Source: a bacterium
GTDB lineage: Bacteria > Fidelibacterota > Marinisomatia > Marinisomatales > JAHJCW01
Length of the DNA: 64,000 nt
Assembly: GCA_028282845.1 (NCBI GenBank)
Contig: JANQGY010000015.1
Coordinates: 1-64,000 of the forward strand
Direction of reading: 5' to 3'
In this document: positions 16,743-25,110 of the stretch, one piece after another
Layout: every line of letters begins with the position of its first letter
Numbering within the stretch: position 1 is the stretch's first letter
Notes under the pieces: model-generated
What the model saw: only the letters and a program-made list of their open reading frames with translations
What the model was told of the DNA's origin: nothing
The model's database searches: none
Translations under genes and position numbers: made by a program

Positions 16743-17438
16743 ATGAAACAAACCACAGGTAACAACAGCCAGTCCGGCAGTTTAGATCCAGAAAAGATCT
16801 ATTTCGTCGAAAAATTTGGCTATCTACTCAAGAATATGGACAACGGATTTGCTGGCCCGATCCAGGAAGCTTTAATCGAACGTATATTTCTTGCAGTGGA
16901 TAAATTCAGAACTGACCTGCCCGATTTTGTTAAAGGATTGGAACAGAAAAGATTGGTCAATAATGCCAAAGCTATGACCGCGAAAATTGCTGAAAAAATT
17001 GATAAGCAACAGCATATTGCTGAAAAGAAAGAAGAAACCGCAAAAACTGATGTTCAAAAAGTGGATCGTGGAATTATTGAAACTGAGATCGAGATCAATT
17101 TGGAAGAACCTAAAAAGACGAAAACCCAGGATCAGGCAGCAAATAAAAAGTCTACAATATTAAGACCATCAATAATTTTACAGAATGCAATACCAAGAGA
17201 ATCTGCTAAAAAGAAAACTCCAATACTGCGACCATCGGCAGCCGCAATTATCGAAGAGAATAAATTGAGGCAGACAAAAAAATTGCAAGAGCAAAAAGTT
17301 ATAGAAAGCCAAGATAAAAACGATAAGCCATTAGTGAATAGACCCAATTTCCGTTCTAAAAAAGAACTTACAGTTTGGGAAAGAGCTTGGAGTAAATATG
17401 GCGGTTACACGGATGAGGTCATCACTAATCTAAATTAA
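16743..17438 (+). CDS. Unrecognised soluble protein with ILRPS repeats
   Basis: A 231-residue hydrophilic protein I do not recognise. The amino-terminal ~75 residues look folded and helical (DPEKIYFVEKFGYLLKNM, then IQEALIERIFLAVDKF). The middle (80-205) is a Lys/Glu/Gln-rich, probably disordered or coiled segment containing a duplicated motif, STILRPSIIL and TPILRPSAAA, which could be a short linear binding site. The end (RSKKELTVWERAWSKYGGYTDEVI) looks conserved. No signal peptide is seen. GGGGGAAAT precedes the ATG, and a strong terminator follows. Function unknown. Confidence 0.65.
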   Translation: MKQTTGNNSQSGSLDPEKIYFVEKFGYLLKNMDNGFAGPIQEALIERIFLAVDKFRTDLPDFVKGLEQKRLVNNAKAMTAKIAEKIDKQQHIAEKKEETAKTDVQKVDRGIIETEIEINLEEPKKTKTQDQAANKKSTILRPSIILQNAIPRESAKKKTPILRPSAAAIIEENKLRQTKKLQEQKVIESQDKNDKPLVNRPNFRSKKELTVWERAWSKYGGYTDEVITNLN

Positions 17439-17472
17439 ATTTCTTTATAAATTATATTTACTCCTGCTTAAG

Positions 17473-17510
17473 AAGAATAGTATCGCTTTGCGGTACTATT
17501 CTTTATTTTA
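17473..17510 (+). terminator. Rho-independent terminator
   Basis: A 13-bp stem AAGAATAGTATCG / CGGTACTATTCTT (one G-U pair), loop CTTTG, followed by TATTTTAT. It ends the transcript of the ILRPS-repeat gene and isolates it from the tRNA/SRP RNA locus. Confidence 0.85.
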
Positions 17511-17542
17511 TAACAAAATATCTTTGTAATTTTGTTATGTAC

Positions 17543-17615
17543 GGGGCCGTAGCTCAGTTGGGAGAGCGCAGCGTTCGCAATGCTGAGGTCGTGAGTTCGA
17601 TCCTCATCGGCTCCA
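17543..17615 (+). tRNA. tRNA-Ala (anticodon CGC)
   Basis: A full cloverleaf. The acceptor stem GGGGCCG/CGGCTCC carries the G3:U70 pair that is the alanine identity element. D-arm GCTC/GAGC, anticodon stem CAGCG/TGCTG with loop TTCGCAA giving anticodon CGC (codon GCG), T-arm with GTTCGAT, discriminator A. CCA is not encoded. Confidence 0.95.
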
Positions 17616-17645
17616 CTCTTTAAAAGTTATAGATATTTGAAAATT

Positions 17646-17915
17646 GGTCGTGCTAGATGGGGAGGTAGCGGTGCCCTGTAACCTGCAACCCGCTATAGCA
17701 GGATTGAACGCCATTGAGAGGCATTTTTGAGGTCTATTTGGATTGATAAGTGGTGTTGAAACTTCAATCCATCGCAATGGATCAACTTTGAAACCCGTCA
17801 GGTCCGGGAGGAAGCAGCGGTAAAAGATTTGGTTTGTGTGCCGGTGGACCACTGAAGCGGAGCTAACTATTTTTCCAATATGGATTTATCATATTGTCAA
17901 TCAAGGTGCACGACC
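17646..17915 (+). ncRNA. ffs: Signal recognition particle RNA, large (Alu-containing) type
   Basis: A roughly 270-nt RNA closed by perfect ends GGTCGTGC/GCACGACC. The 5' part has the Alu-domain UGUAAC-type motif (CCCTGTAACCTGC). The distal helix has the universal Ffh-binding block GTCAGGTCC-GGGA-GGAAGCAGC. It is therefore the long bacterial SRP RNA rather than the short 4.5S form. It targets ribosomes making membrane proteins together with Ffh. It sits directly upstream of dnaX, as in Bacillus. Confidence 0.92.
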
Positions 17916-18049
17916 ATTAAAAAGTCATTGGAGTTTGATTTCATGTTAATATATTGATGGAATTAAACTAACTTTTTTATCTTTTAATTATAAAGTTGTA
18001 ATAAATTACAACCTTTGATTTTTCATCAATAATTGATGAACATTTTAAT

Positions 18050-19672
18050 ATGTCTTATTTAGTATTATCATTAAAATATCGACCGCAGACTTTTCAAGAA
18101 GTAGTTGGGCAGGATCATATCACAACTACTTTGACCAATGCTTTCAAGAAAGATCGCGTATCTCAGGCTTACCTATTCACAGGTCCCCGTGGTGTTGGAA
18201 AAACAACCACTGCCCGGTTGGTTGCTAAGGCGCTCAATTGCATGGAAAGCCTCGGCGATCCCTGTAATAAATGCTCAAATTGTATTGAGATAACTGATGG
18301 TCGCAATATGGATGTACTTGAGATTGATGGTGCCTCCAATCGGGGAATTGAAGAGATTCGTGGTTTACGAGAGGCAATTCAATATAGTCCAATTAATTCT
18401 AAGCACAAAATATTTATAATTGACGAAGTCCACATGCTTACAACCCCGGCTTTCAATGCCCTTTTGCGGACTTTGGAAGAACCGCCCGAGCATGGAAAGT
18501 TTATACTCGCAACTACTGACATATATAAGGTTCCGGCGACTATCATTTCGCGCTGCCAAAGATTCGATTTTAACAGTATCACGATAAAAGAAATTGCTAA
18601 ACAAATTAAATTTGTATTGGATAAAGAAGATATTCAAATTGATGATAATTCGCTAAAAATTATCGCCCAGAAGGCCGATGGCAGCATGCGCGATGCTTTG
18701 AGTACTTTAGATCAAGTGATCGCTTATTCGGGTGAAAAAATAACTACTGAAAGTGTAAATAAGGTTTTAGGCATAATTCCAAATGAGATGTACTTCAATA
18801 TTTTGGAGGCTATTAAAGTTAAGAATGGAAAAGCCTTAGTTGATAAATTGGCTGAAGTCCGTTCTGCCGGGATGCCGGTACAAGAGTTTTTATCCGGAAT
18901 TAATAGACATCTTAGAAACGTTATGATCGGAAAGGCTGAAAACGGGCTTGATGTTTTAGAGATAAATGATGATCTGAAAAATCAGTACATTGAATCGGCT
19001 GAAAATTGGGAAATAAGAGATTTGTTAAGAATATCGCAGGTAGTCGTTGATATTGAACAAAGAATTAAAAGAGCCGTTCAACCGCATATTCTAATTGAAT
19101 TATCATTACTGAAATTGTTAGAGATGGACTCAGTAGTAACGATTCAATCAATATTAGAGGGCATTGAAGGCGATGCAATAGAAGAAAGGACTCCCAAGCA
19201 TAATTTTAAAAATGATCAGAGAAGGATTAGAGTAAAGAATGAGAATGATTCTTCAAAATCACCAAATACGAATAATAAAATTGCTGAATCGCCAATAACC
19301 GATAAGGCTAATCTTGTTACACTGGAAATTGTTAAGCAAAAATGGGATGATTTTATCGAAGAACTATCATCTGAGAAACCATCGGTAAGTAATGCTTTAA
19401 AACATTGTGCAATCGGTCAGCTAACTGGTAATCGCTTGGAAATCAAGATGATCAATGGAAACAATTTTAATCTTAGAACTTTAGAAAAAAATAAATTGGT
19501 AATTGAAAAATATTTGGAAAAAATATATGAATCGCCATTAAGAACCGTATTTCTTATGACAAGGACGGAAGAGGTAGAAAAAGGATCTGATATAAAAAAG
19601 GAAGAAATGGTAAAAGCCAATCAAACAACGGCCAAATTGATTGAATTATTTGATGGAGAAATTATTAATTAG
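18050..19672 (+). CDS. dnaX: DNA polymerase III subunit gamma/tau
   Basis: A 540-residue clamp-loader ATPase. It opens with LKYRPQTFQEVVGQ. Walker A is GPRGVGKTTTAR, followed by a four-Cys zinc module (CMESLGDPCNKCSNC), Walker B IIDEVHML, the LLRTLEEPPEH sensor region and SRCQRFDF, then clamp-loader domain III to about residue 370. A disordered linker and a tau-type carboxy-terminal domain follow. It loads the sliding clamp at the replication fork. It is the first gene of a tightly packed run reaching 27 kb. Confidence 0.97.
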   Translation: MSYLVLSLKYRPQTFQEVVGQDHITTTLTNAFKKDRVSQAYLFTGPRGVGKTTTARLVAKALNCMESLGDPCNKCSNCIEITDGRNMDVLEIDGASNRGIEEIRGLREAIQYSPINSKHKIFIIDEVHMLTTPAFNALLRTLEEPPEHGKFILATTDIYKVPATIISRCQRFDFNSITIKEIAKQIKFVLDKEDIQIDDNSLKIIAQKADGSMRDALSTLDQVIAYSGEKITTESVNKVLGIIPNEMYFNILEAIKVKNGKALVDKLAEVRSAGMPVQEFLSGINRHLRNVMIGKAENGLDVLEINDDLKNQYIESAENWEIRDLLRISQVVVDIEQRIKRAVQPHILIELSLLKLLEMDSVVTIQSILEGIEGDAIEERTPKHNFKNDQRRIRVKNENDSSKSPNTNNKIAESPITDKANLVTLEIVKQKWDDFIEELSSEKPSVSNALKHCAIGQLTGNRLEIKMINGNNFNLRTLEKNKLVIEKYLEKIYESPLRTVFLMTRTEEVEKGSDIKKEEMVKANQTTAKLIELFDGEIIN

Positions 19673-19680
19673 GAGAAGAA

Positions 19681-20010
19681 ATGTTAAATAAAGGAAACAT
19701 GGCACAACTTTTAAAACAAGCACGTGATGTGCAGAAAAAAATTGAAGAAGTCCAGAGTGAATTGGATGATTTGACAATTGAAGGTGATTCAGGTGGTGGA
19801 ATGGTCAAGGTTGTGGTAAATGGAAAACAGCAATTATTAGAATTGAACATTGATCAGGAAGCTCTAAAAGAAGATAAGGAATTATTGGAAGATTTAATTA
19901 TTTCAGCGGTAAATAATGCTTTGACTAAATCATTAGAAGAATCACAGAATAGAATGAACGCTGTAACCGGGAATATGCTTGGTGGAATGAATATACCGGG
20001 TTTAGGGTAA
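19681..20010 (+). CDS. ybaB: YbaB/EbfC nucleoid-associated protein
   Basis: A 109-residue small basic-acidic protein with the family pattern: NMAQLLKQARDVQKKIEEVQ helix, GGGMVKVVVNGKQQLLELNI core, and an ALTKSLEESQNRM helix with a Gly/Met-rich end. It binds DNA as a dimer. AGGAG precedes the ATG. It lies between dnaX and recR, the classical arrangement. Confidence 0.95.
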   Translation: MLNKGNMAQLLKQARDVQKKIEEVQSELDDLTIEGDSGGGMVKVVVNGKQQLLELNIDQEALKEDKELLEDLIISAVNNALTKSLEESQNRMNAVTGNMLGGMNIPGLG

Positions 20011-20013
20011 TAA

Positions 20014-20607
20014 ATGAGTTCGTTCCCTGAAAGCGTTCAAAAGTTAATAGATCGATTCGCCAAATTTCCAGGTATTGGTAAAAAAACAGCGCAAAGGATG
20101 GCTTTCCAAGTTATGAAATCTGATAATTTGCAAGCCGCCGAATTAGCTGAATCAATCGTGAATGTTAAGTCAAAAGTAAAGTTTTGTACGCTTTGTGGTG
20201 GAATTACTGAGATAGATCCGTGTCATATCTGTACCGATCCGAAACGTATTCAAAATGTCATTTGTGTTGTAGAGGATGCGCAGGATATTTTTATCTTTGA
20301 AAGAACTGCGTCTTATCGGGGAGTCTATCATGTTTTGGGTGGAATCTTGTCGCCATTGGATGGCATCGGACCCGATAAGCTAAATCTTAACAAACTGATT
20401 GACCGCGTAAAGGATGGAACTGAAGTGATTTTAGCAACCAACCCAAGTGTGGAGGGCGATGCAACGGCACTTTATATAAATAAACTGTTTGAAGGGAAGA
20501 ATATAAAAATTACGCGTTTAGCACGCGGTATCCCGATTGGTAGCGTCCTCGAATATACTGATGAAGCAACTCTTGCCCGGGCATTGGAAGCTAGGACTGA
20601 GTTATGA
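20014..20607 (+). CDS. recR: Recombination mediator RecR
   Basis: A 197-residue protein of normal length. It has a helix-hairpin-helix (FPGIGKKTAQRMAFQ), a four-Cys zinc finger (CTLCGG...CHIC), a Toprim domain (VVEDAQDIFIFE) and a Walker-like carboxy-terminal part (LARGIPIGSVLEYTDEATL). With RecO it loads RecA on gapped DNA. It starts 3 bases after ybaB and overlaps pgsA by 4 bases. Confidence 0.97.
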   Translation: MSSFPESVQKLIDRFAKFPGIGKKTAQRMAFQVMKSDNLQAAELAESIVNVKSKVKFCTLCGGITEIDPCHICTDPKRIQNVICVVEDAQDIFIFERTASYRGVYHVLGGILSPLDGIGPDKLNLNKLIDRVKDGTEVILATNPSVEGDATALYINKLFEGKNIKITRLARGIPIGSVLEYTDEATLARALEARTEL

Positions 20608-21194
20608 AAATAAATATTCCGAATATTCTGACGATTTTCCGCATATTGTTGACGCCACTATTCATTGTGTGTTTATTTTATCCAAATATTTATTCAAATT
20701 TATGGGCTTTATTCATTTTCATTTTAGCTAGTATTACAGATGCCTTTGATGGGCATTATGCAAGAAAATACGATCAAGTTACAAGGCATGGTAAATTCTT
20801 AGATCCTTTAGCTGATAAGATATTAGTCAGTTCGGCGTTTATTTCCTTTGCTATCATGGATATAGTCCCATATTGGATGGTAATTTTGATAATATTCCGT
20901 GATCTGTTCGTCACCGGACTCAGGATGGTTATGGAATCACAAGGACTGACTATGATCACAAGTAAAATAGCGAAAGCAAAAACAACTACTCAAATTTCGG
21001 TCATAATTTTTATATTAGCATTCTTAGGATTTAAAATTTTTGATATAAATTGGCTGGGTATAGTCTATGATTTTATTATTGACTATCGAGTAATTTATTA
21101 TTTTACTTTGGTTGCCACCGTATTTACCATACTCACCGGGATCACGTATCTATACAACAATAAGAATATTATCAAAAAGTTTATATCCGGATAG
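20604..21194 (+). CDS. pgsA: CDP-diacylglycerol-glycerol-3-phosphate 3-phosphatidyltransferase
   Basis: A 196-residue membrane enzyme with the CDP-alcohol phosphotransferase motif: TDAFDGHYARK, then G and DPLADK at the proper spacing (D-x2-DG-x2-AR...G-x3-D-x3-D). About five to six membrane spans. It makes phosphatidylglycerophosphate; the phosphatase for the next step, PgpA, is encoded immediately downstream. The ATGA overlap with recR indicates coupling. Confidence 0.93.
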   Translation: MKINIPNILTIFRILLTPLFIVCLFYPNIYSNLWALFIFILASITDAFDGHYARKYDQVTRHGKFLDPLADKILVSSAFISFAIMDIVPYWMVILIIFRDLFVTGLRMVMESQGLTMITSKIAKAKTTTQISVIIFILAFLGFKIFDINWLGIVYDFIIDYRVIYYFTLVATVFTILTGITYLYNNKNIIKKFISG

Positions 21195-21210
21195 ATATTG
21201 TATAAATTGT

Positions 21211-21666
21211 ATGAATATTAAGATCGCTCAAACTTTTGCATCAGTATTTAATATTGGCAGGTTACCTGTAGCACCAGGCACATGGGGCAGTCTATTTGCA
21301 TTATTAACATGGTTAATACTTATTCCTTATATTTCAAGTTTAACATTAATACTAATAAATCTAATATTATTTATAGTTGGAGTAATTACATCAAACAGAA
21401 TAGAAACAGAACTTAAGGAAAATGATCCATCATTGATAGTAATTGACGAATGGGTTGGTCAGTGGATTGCTTTATTATTTCTGCCGCAATCAATTATTTG
21501 GGGAATAGTTGCATTCGGACTATTTAGAATCTTTGATATTTGGAAACCATATCCCATATATAAATTTGACAAAATGCAGGGTGGATGGGGTATAATGATG
21601 GACGATGTAATGGCAGGTATTTATACTCTATTAATAATTCAAATTTTAAGGTTTTTAATTTTATGA
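21211..21666 (+). CDS. pgpA: Phosphatidylglycerophosphatase A
   Basis: A 151-residue membrane phosphatase. Family blocks are FNIGRLPVAPGTWGSL near the start and IDEWVGQWIALLF in the middle. The frame is open further upstream (to 21112, inside pgsA), but ATG 21211 puts the conserved block at the usual distance, so that start is chosen. It converts PGP to phosphatidylglycerol, following PgsA. It overlaps cinA by 4 bases (ATGA). Confidence 0.92.
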   Translation: MNIKIAQTFASVFNIGRLPVAPGTWGSLFALLTWLILIPYISSLTLILINLILFIVGVITSNRIETELKENDPSLIVIDEWVGQWIALLFLPQSIIWGIVAFGLFRIFDIWKPYPIYKFDKMQGGWGIMMDDVMAGIYTLLIIQILRFLIL

Positions 21667-22874
21667 AAATTGCAGTTGTAACGGTTGGCGATGAAATCCT
21701 ATCAGGTTTTACTGTCAATACCAATACGGCATGGATCGGTCAAAAATTGCTTGAAAATGGACTGTACCTTGATTTGCAATTAACGATTAGCGATAAAAAA
21801 GAAGAAATCATTAAATATTTAGATCTATTGACCAAAGAACATTATTCTCATATAATTATCACCGGTGGATTAGGTCCAACACATGATGATGTTACTCCCT
21901 CGGCATTTTATGAATTTTTTAATTCTGAACTAATATTCGATGAAGATTATTGGCAGGACTTGACAAGCAGATTTGCCAAAATAAATGTCAAAATACCTGA
22001 AAAGAATCGTAATCAAGCCACAAGACCTGATAATGGTGAAGTTTTAGAAAACAAAATTGGCTCTGCGCGGGGATTGTATTACAATAAAGAAGGTGTAAAT
22101 TATTTTGCATTGCCGGGTGTTCCTTCTGAGATGAGATCAATGATGGAAAGTAGTGTATTACCGGTCATCAATGAAAAAAATGACTCGCAATTATTCACAA
22201 GAACAATCAGAACAATTGGATTTGGTGAATCGGCAATTGCCGAACAAATGGACAGTCTTAAGGGCAACGGTGTTAAAATAGCGTTCTTGCCACAATTGGG
22301 AATGGTTGATATCCGATTATTTTCCAAGAATAAAGACCAATTAAATAAATTTACAGAAGCAGTTGAAAAATTATTAGGAAATAAGATTTACGGGTATGAC
22401 GAAGTTATACTTGAAGATATTATAGCTAACTTACTGATAAAAAATAATCTGAGTATTTCCACCGCAGAATCATGCACGGGCGGATTATTGGCACATCGTT
22501 TAACCAATGTTTCCGGAAGTTCAAAATATATGGAAGGTGGAATAGTATGCTATAACAATGATGTTAAGATCAATAAGGTTGGTGTGCAAGAACAGACAAT
22601 AATTGATCATGGAGCAGTGAGTGAAGAGACTGCTTTTGAGTTAGCAACGGGTATCAGAGAAAAATTTGGAACTGAGATTGGACTTGGTATTACGGGAGTT
22701 GCCGGGCCAACCGGCGGGACTAAAGAAAAACCGGTTGGATTAGTTTATATCGGTTTAGCGATAAATGACTCAATACAAGTAAAGCGATTTCAATTTCTTA
22801 AGGACCGCAAAGCCAATAAAATCTTGAGCAGCCAAACAGCATTGAATATGTTAAGATTGGAATTGTTAAAATGA
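21663..22874 (+). CDS. cinA: CinA-family protein (competence/damage-inducible; NMN deamidase)
   Basis: 403 residues. The amino-terminal molybdopterin-binding-like (COG1058) domain opens with KIAVVTVGDEILSGF and has GGLGPTHDDVT and the FALPGVPSEM loop. The carboxy-terminal CinA deamidase domain has STAESCTGGLLAHRLTNVSG, CYNNDVK and GITGVAGPTGGT. The latter converts NMN to nicotinate mononucleotide. The start chosen is ATG 21663, overlapping the pgpA stop; an earlier in-frame ATG lies inside pgpA. It sits upstream of recA, as in many bacteria. Confidence 0.95.
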   Translation: MKIAVVTVGDEILSGFTVNTNTAWIGQKLLENGLYLDLQLTISDKKEEIIKYLDLLTKEHYSHIIITGGLGPTHDDVTPSAFYEFFNSELIFDEDYWQDLTSRFAKINVKIPEKNRNQATRPDNGEVLENKIGSARGLYYNKEGVNYFALPGVPSEMRSMMESSVLPVINEKNDSQLFTRTIRTIGFGESAIAEQMDSLKGNGVKIAFLPQLGMVDIRLFSKNKDQLNKFTEAVEKLLGNKIYGYDEVILEDIIANLLIKNNLSISTAESCTGGLLAHRLTNVSGSSKYMEGGIVCYNNDVKINKVGVQEQTIIDHGAVSEETAFELATGIREKFGTEIGLGITGVAGPTGGTKEKPVGLVYIGLAINDSIQVKRFQFLKDRKANKILSSQTALNMLRLELLK

Positions 22875-23452
22875 GTGATAAGTTATTAAGAACATTCATT
22901 TCAGTCACTTTGCCCAAAGAAATTGTTGGCTTGAGTAAAATGTTACAAACAACTGTAGTCAGTAAAAAGGCTAATATTAAATGGGTAAATCCGGGGAATA
23001 TACATTTTACCTTAAAATTCTTAGGACATACACCGCAAGACGCTGTAGAAGGCATAAAAGATGTAATAACAAAAGTTGTCGCTAAACATTCAAGTATTAA
23101 TTTAATGATAAAAGGTACAGGTTGTTTTCCTAAATCCGAAAGACCGCGGGTACTTTGGTTGGGAATTGACGGTCATTTGACCGAATTGAATAATTTAGTT
23201 AATGACTTGGAAATGAATTTGGACAAAATCGGATTCCCGATTGAACAAAAGGATTTTGTTCCACATATCACATTAGCTAGGATTAAATATCCACCCAAAG
23301 AAACTCCCAATATAACCGATTATTTGAATACTGATTTTGAACCGATTAATTTTAATATTAGTAGAATAAGGTTTATGAGCAGTGAACTATTTCCAAATGG
23401 ATCAATTTATAGTATTTTAGGTACACATTTTTTAGGGGAAAATCCCAAATAG
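22871..23452 (+). CDS. thpR: RNA 2',3'-cyclic phosphodiesterase (LigT/ThpR)
   Basis: A 193-residue 2H phosphoesterase with two HxTx catalytic motifs: HFTL (in [10 protein letters not shown]) and HITL (in [10 protein letters not shown]). RTFISVTLP opens the fold as usual. It opens 2',3'-cyclic phosphates on RNA ends. It overlaps cinA by ATGA and is followed by recA after 10 bases. Confidence 0.93.
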   Translation: MSDKLLRTFISVTLPKEIVGLSKMLQTTVVSKKANIKWVNPGNIHFTLKFLGHTPQDAVEGIKDVITKVVAKHSSINLMIKGTGCFPKSERPRVLWLGIDGHLTELNNLVNDLEMNLDKIGFPIEQKDFVPHITLARIKYPPKETPNITDYLNTDFEPINFNISRIRFMSSELFPNGSIYSILGTHFLGENPK

Positions 23453-23462
23453 GAGAATTGAT

Positions 23463-24485
23463 ATGACCGATGAAAAGGATAAAAAAGTAAAAGCCATTGA
23501 ATTAGCGATCTCTCAGGTTGATCGGCAATTTGGTAAAGGATCATTAATGCGCTTGGGCAGCGATAAACCGGCTTGGCAGGGTAATGCCATTTCTACCGGA
23601 TGTCTTTCATTGGATATTGCGTTAGGAATAGGCGGAGTTCCACGGGGCAGAATCGTTGAAATCTATGGACCTGAATCAGGCGGAAAAACAACCTTGGCAC
23701 TGCACATTATTGCTCAGGCACAGCAAGCAGGTGGCTTTGCAGCTTTCATAGATGCGGAGCATGCTTTGGACCCGCAATATGCTCAAAAATTGAGCGTTGA
23801 TATTGATGAACTGTTGATCTCGCAGCCCGATATGGGTGAACAGGCGCTTGAGATCACCGAGACGCTTGTCCGTAGCGGTGCGCTTGATCTGATCGTTATT
23901 GACTCGGTTGCTGCGCTCGTTCCACGTGCTGAATTGGAGGGAGATATGGGTGATTCTCACATGGGATTGCAAGCACGCTTAATGTCGCAGGCTCTGCGAA
24001 AACTTACCGGTACTGTTAGCAGATCAAACACTTGTGTAATTTTTATCAATCAGATACGCGAAAAAATTGGCGTGATGTTTGGCAATCCCGAGACGACCCC
24101 GGGTGGCAGAGCGCTAAAATTCTATACTTCGATCAGAATGGACATTCGTCGGATTACTTCAATCAAGGAAGGAACCGATGTTATCGGGAACCGCACAAGA
24201 GTAAAGGTCGTGAAAAATAAATTAGCTGCTCCTTTCAAAGATACCGAGTTTGATATAATGTACGGTTCCGGTATCTCATATATCGGCGATATTTTAGATC
24301 TCGCCGTAAAGGGTGATATTATCCAAAAGACCGGTTCGTGGTTTAGTTATGGTGATGTTCGGATCGGTCAAGGGCGGGAAAATGCCAAAAGTTATTTACA
24401 GGATAATTCTAAAGAATTGGAAAAGATTGTTAAAGAAGTGAAAGCCTTTATGGGTTTGGATGAGACGGAGGATGCCAAAGCGTAA
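23463..24485 (+). CDS. recA: Recombinase RecA
   Basis: 340 residues, full length. Walker [10 protein letters not shown], Walker [13 protein letters not shown], loop L1 around [40 protein letters not shown] (L2), and an acidic tail. It drives strand exchange and the SOS response. GGAG lies 8 bases upstream of the ATG. With only 10 bases after thpR it is probably transcribed from an upstream or intragenic promoter; I found no obvious LexA box. Confidence 0.98.
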   Translation: MTDEKDKKVKAIELAISQVDRQFGKGSLMRLGSDKPAWQGNAISTGCLSLDIALGIGGVPRGRIVEIYGPESGGKTTLALHIIAQAQQAGGFAAFIDAEHALDPQYAQKLSVDIDELLISQPDMGEQALEITETLVRSGALDLIVIDSVAALVPRAELEGDMGDSHMGLQARLMSQALRKLTGTVSRSNTCVIFINQIREKIGVMFGNPETTPGGRALKFYTSIRMDIRRITSIKEGTDVIGNRTRVKVVKNKLAAPFKDTEFDIMYGSGISYIGDILDLAVKGDIIQKTGSWFSYGDVRIGQGRENAKSYLQDNSKELEKIVKEVKAFMGLDETEDAKA

Positions 24486-25110
24486 AATAGTTGAGATCAA
24501 ACCTCAAGTACGTAATCCGCAGAGAAAAACTTTAGTTTTTGATGATGGAAGCGTCTTCGGAATTTCCGAGGACGTTTTTATTTCACATAAATTTAGTATT
24601 GGCGAAGAGATTGACGAAGATTCTTATAATGAGATTTTTGTAGCTGAATCGAAATCTAAAGTATTTAACTCGGCATTGCGATTGTTAGGATACCGTATGC
24701 GTAGCTGCAATGAACTCCGCAGGAGACTTTTGGAAAAGCAATATCCTGAAAATTTGGTAGATGAAACTATAGACCGATTATTAGATATGGGATATTTGAA
24801 TGATCTTGAATTTGCCAAAGCATTTGCTAATGATAAAGTTAATAGTAAAAAAATCGGATCTATTGCTTTGCGAAAAGAATTTGTACCATATCATGTGGAA
24901 TCGGAAATTGTCGAGCAAGCAATCCATGCAGTTTATGAGAAATACCCTGTGGCAAGTTTAATTGAACGGTTGATTGCCAAGAAAAAAATAAAATCAGGGA
25001 TGGAATTGGATCAAAAAACAAAGAAACGATTAATTGATCTATTAAATAGAAAAGGTTTTGTCTGGAATGATATTTCAAAAGTGCTAAACGATCTGAACAT
25101 AAAAATATGA
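24460..25110 (+). CDS. recX: Regulatory protein RecX
   Basis: 216 residues with the repeated three-helix RecX modules: [19 protein letters not shown], then [16 protein letters not shown]. It limits RecA filament growth. The start is uncertain: ATG 24460 (26-base overlap with recA) or ATG 24472; neither has a well-spaced Shine-Dalgarno. It overlaps the next gene by 4 bases (ATGA). Confidence 0.9.
   Translation: MRRRMPKRKIVEIKPQVRNPQRKTLVFDDGSVFGISEDVFISHKFSIGEEIDEDSYNEIFVAESKSKVFNSALRLLGYRMRSCNELRRRLLEKQYPENLVDETIDRLLDMGYLNDLEFAKAFANDKVNSKKIGSIALRKEFVPYHVESEIVEQAIHAVYEKYPVASLIERLIAKKKIKSGMELDQKTKKRLIDLLNRKGFVWNDISKVLNDLNIKI

Noticed and set aside
19594-19600. A-AAA-AAG heptamer in frame near the end of dnaX, like the E. 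coli gamma frameshift site
   Set aside because: It lies near codon 516 of 540, far past domain III. A shift there would give a product of almost the same length, not a gamma form, and no clear stem-loop follows.
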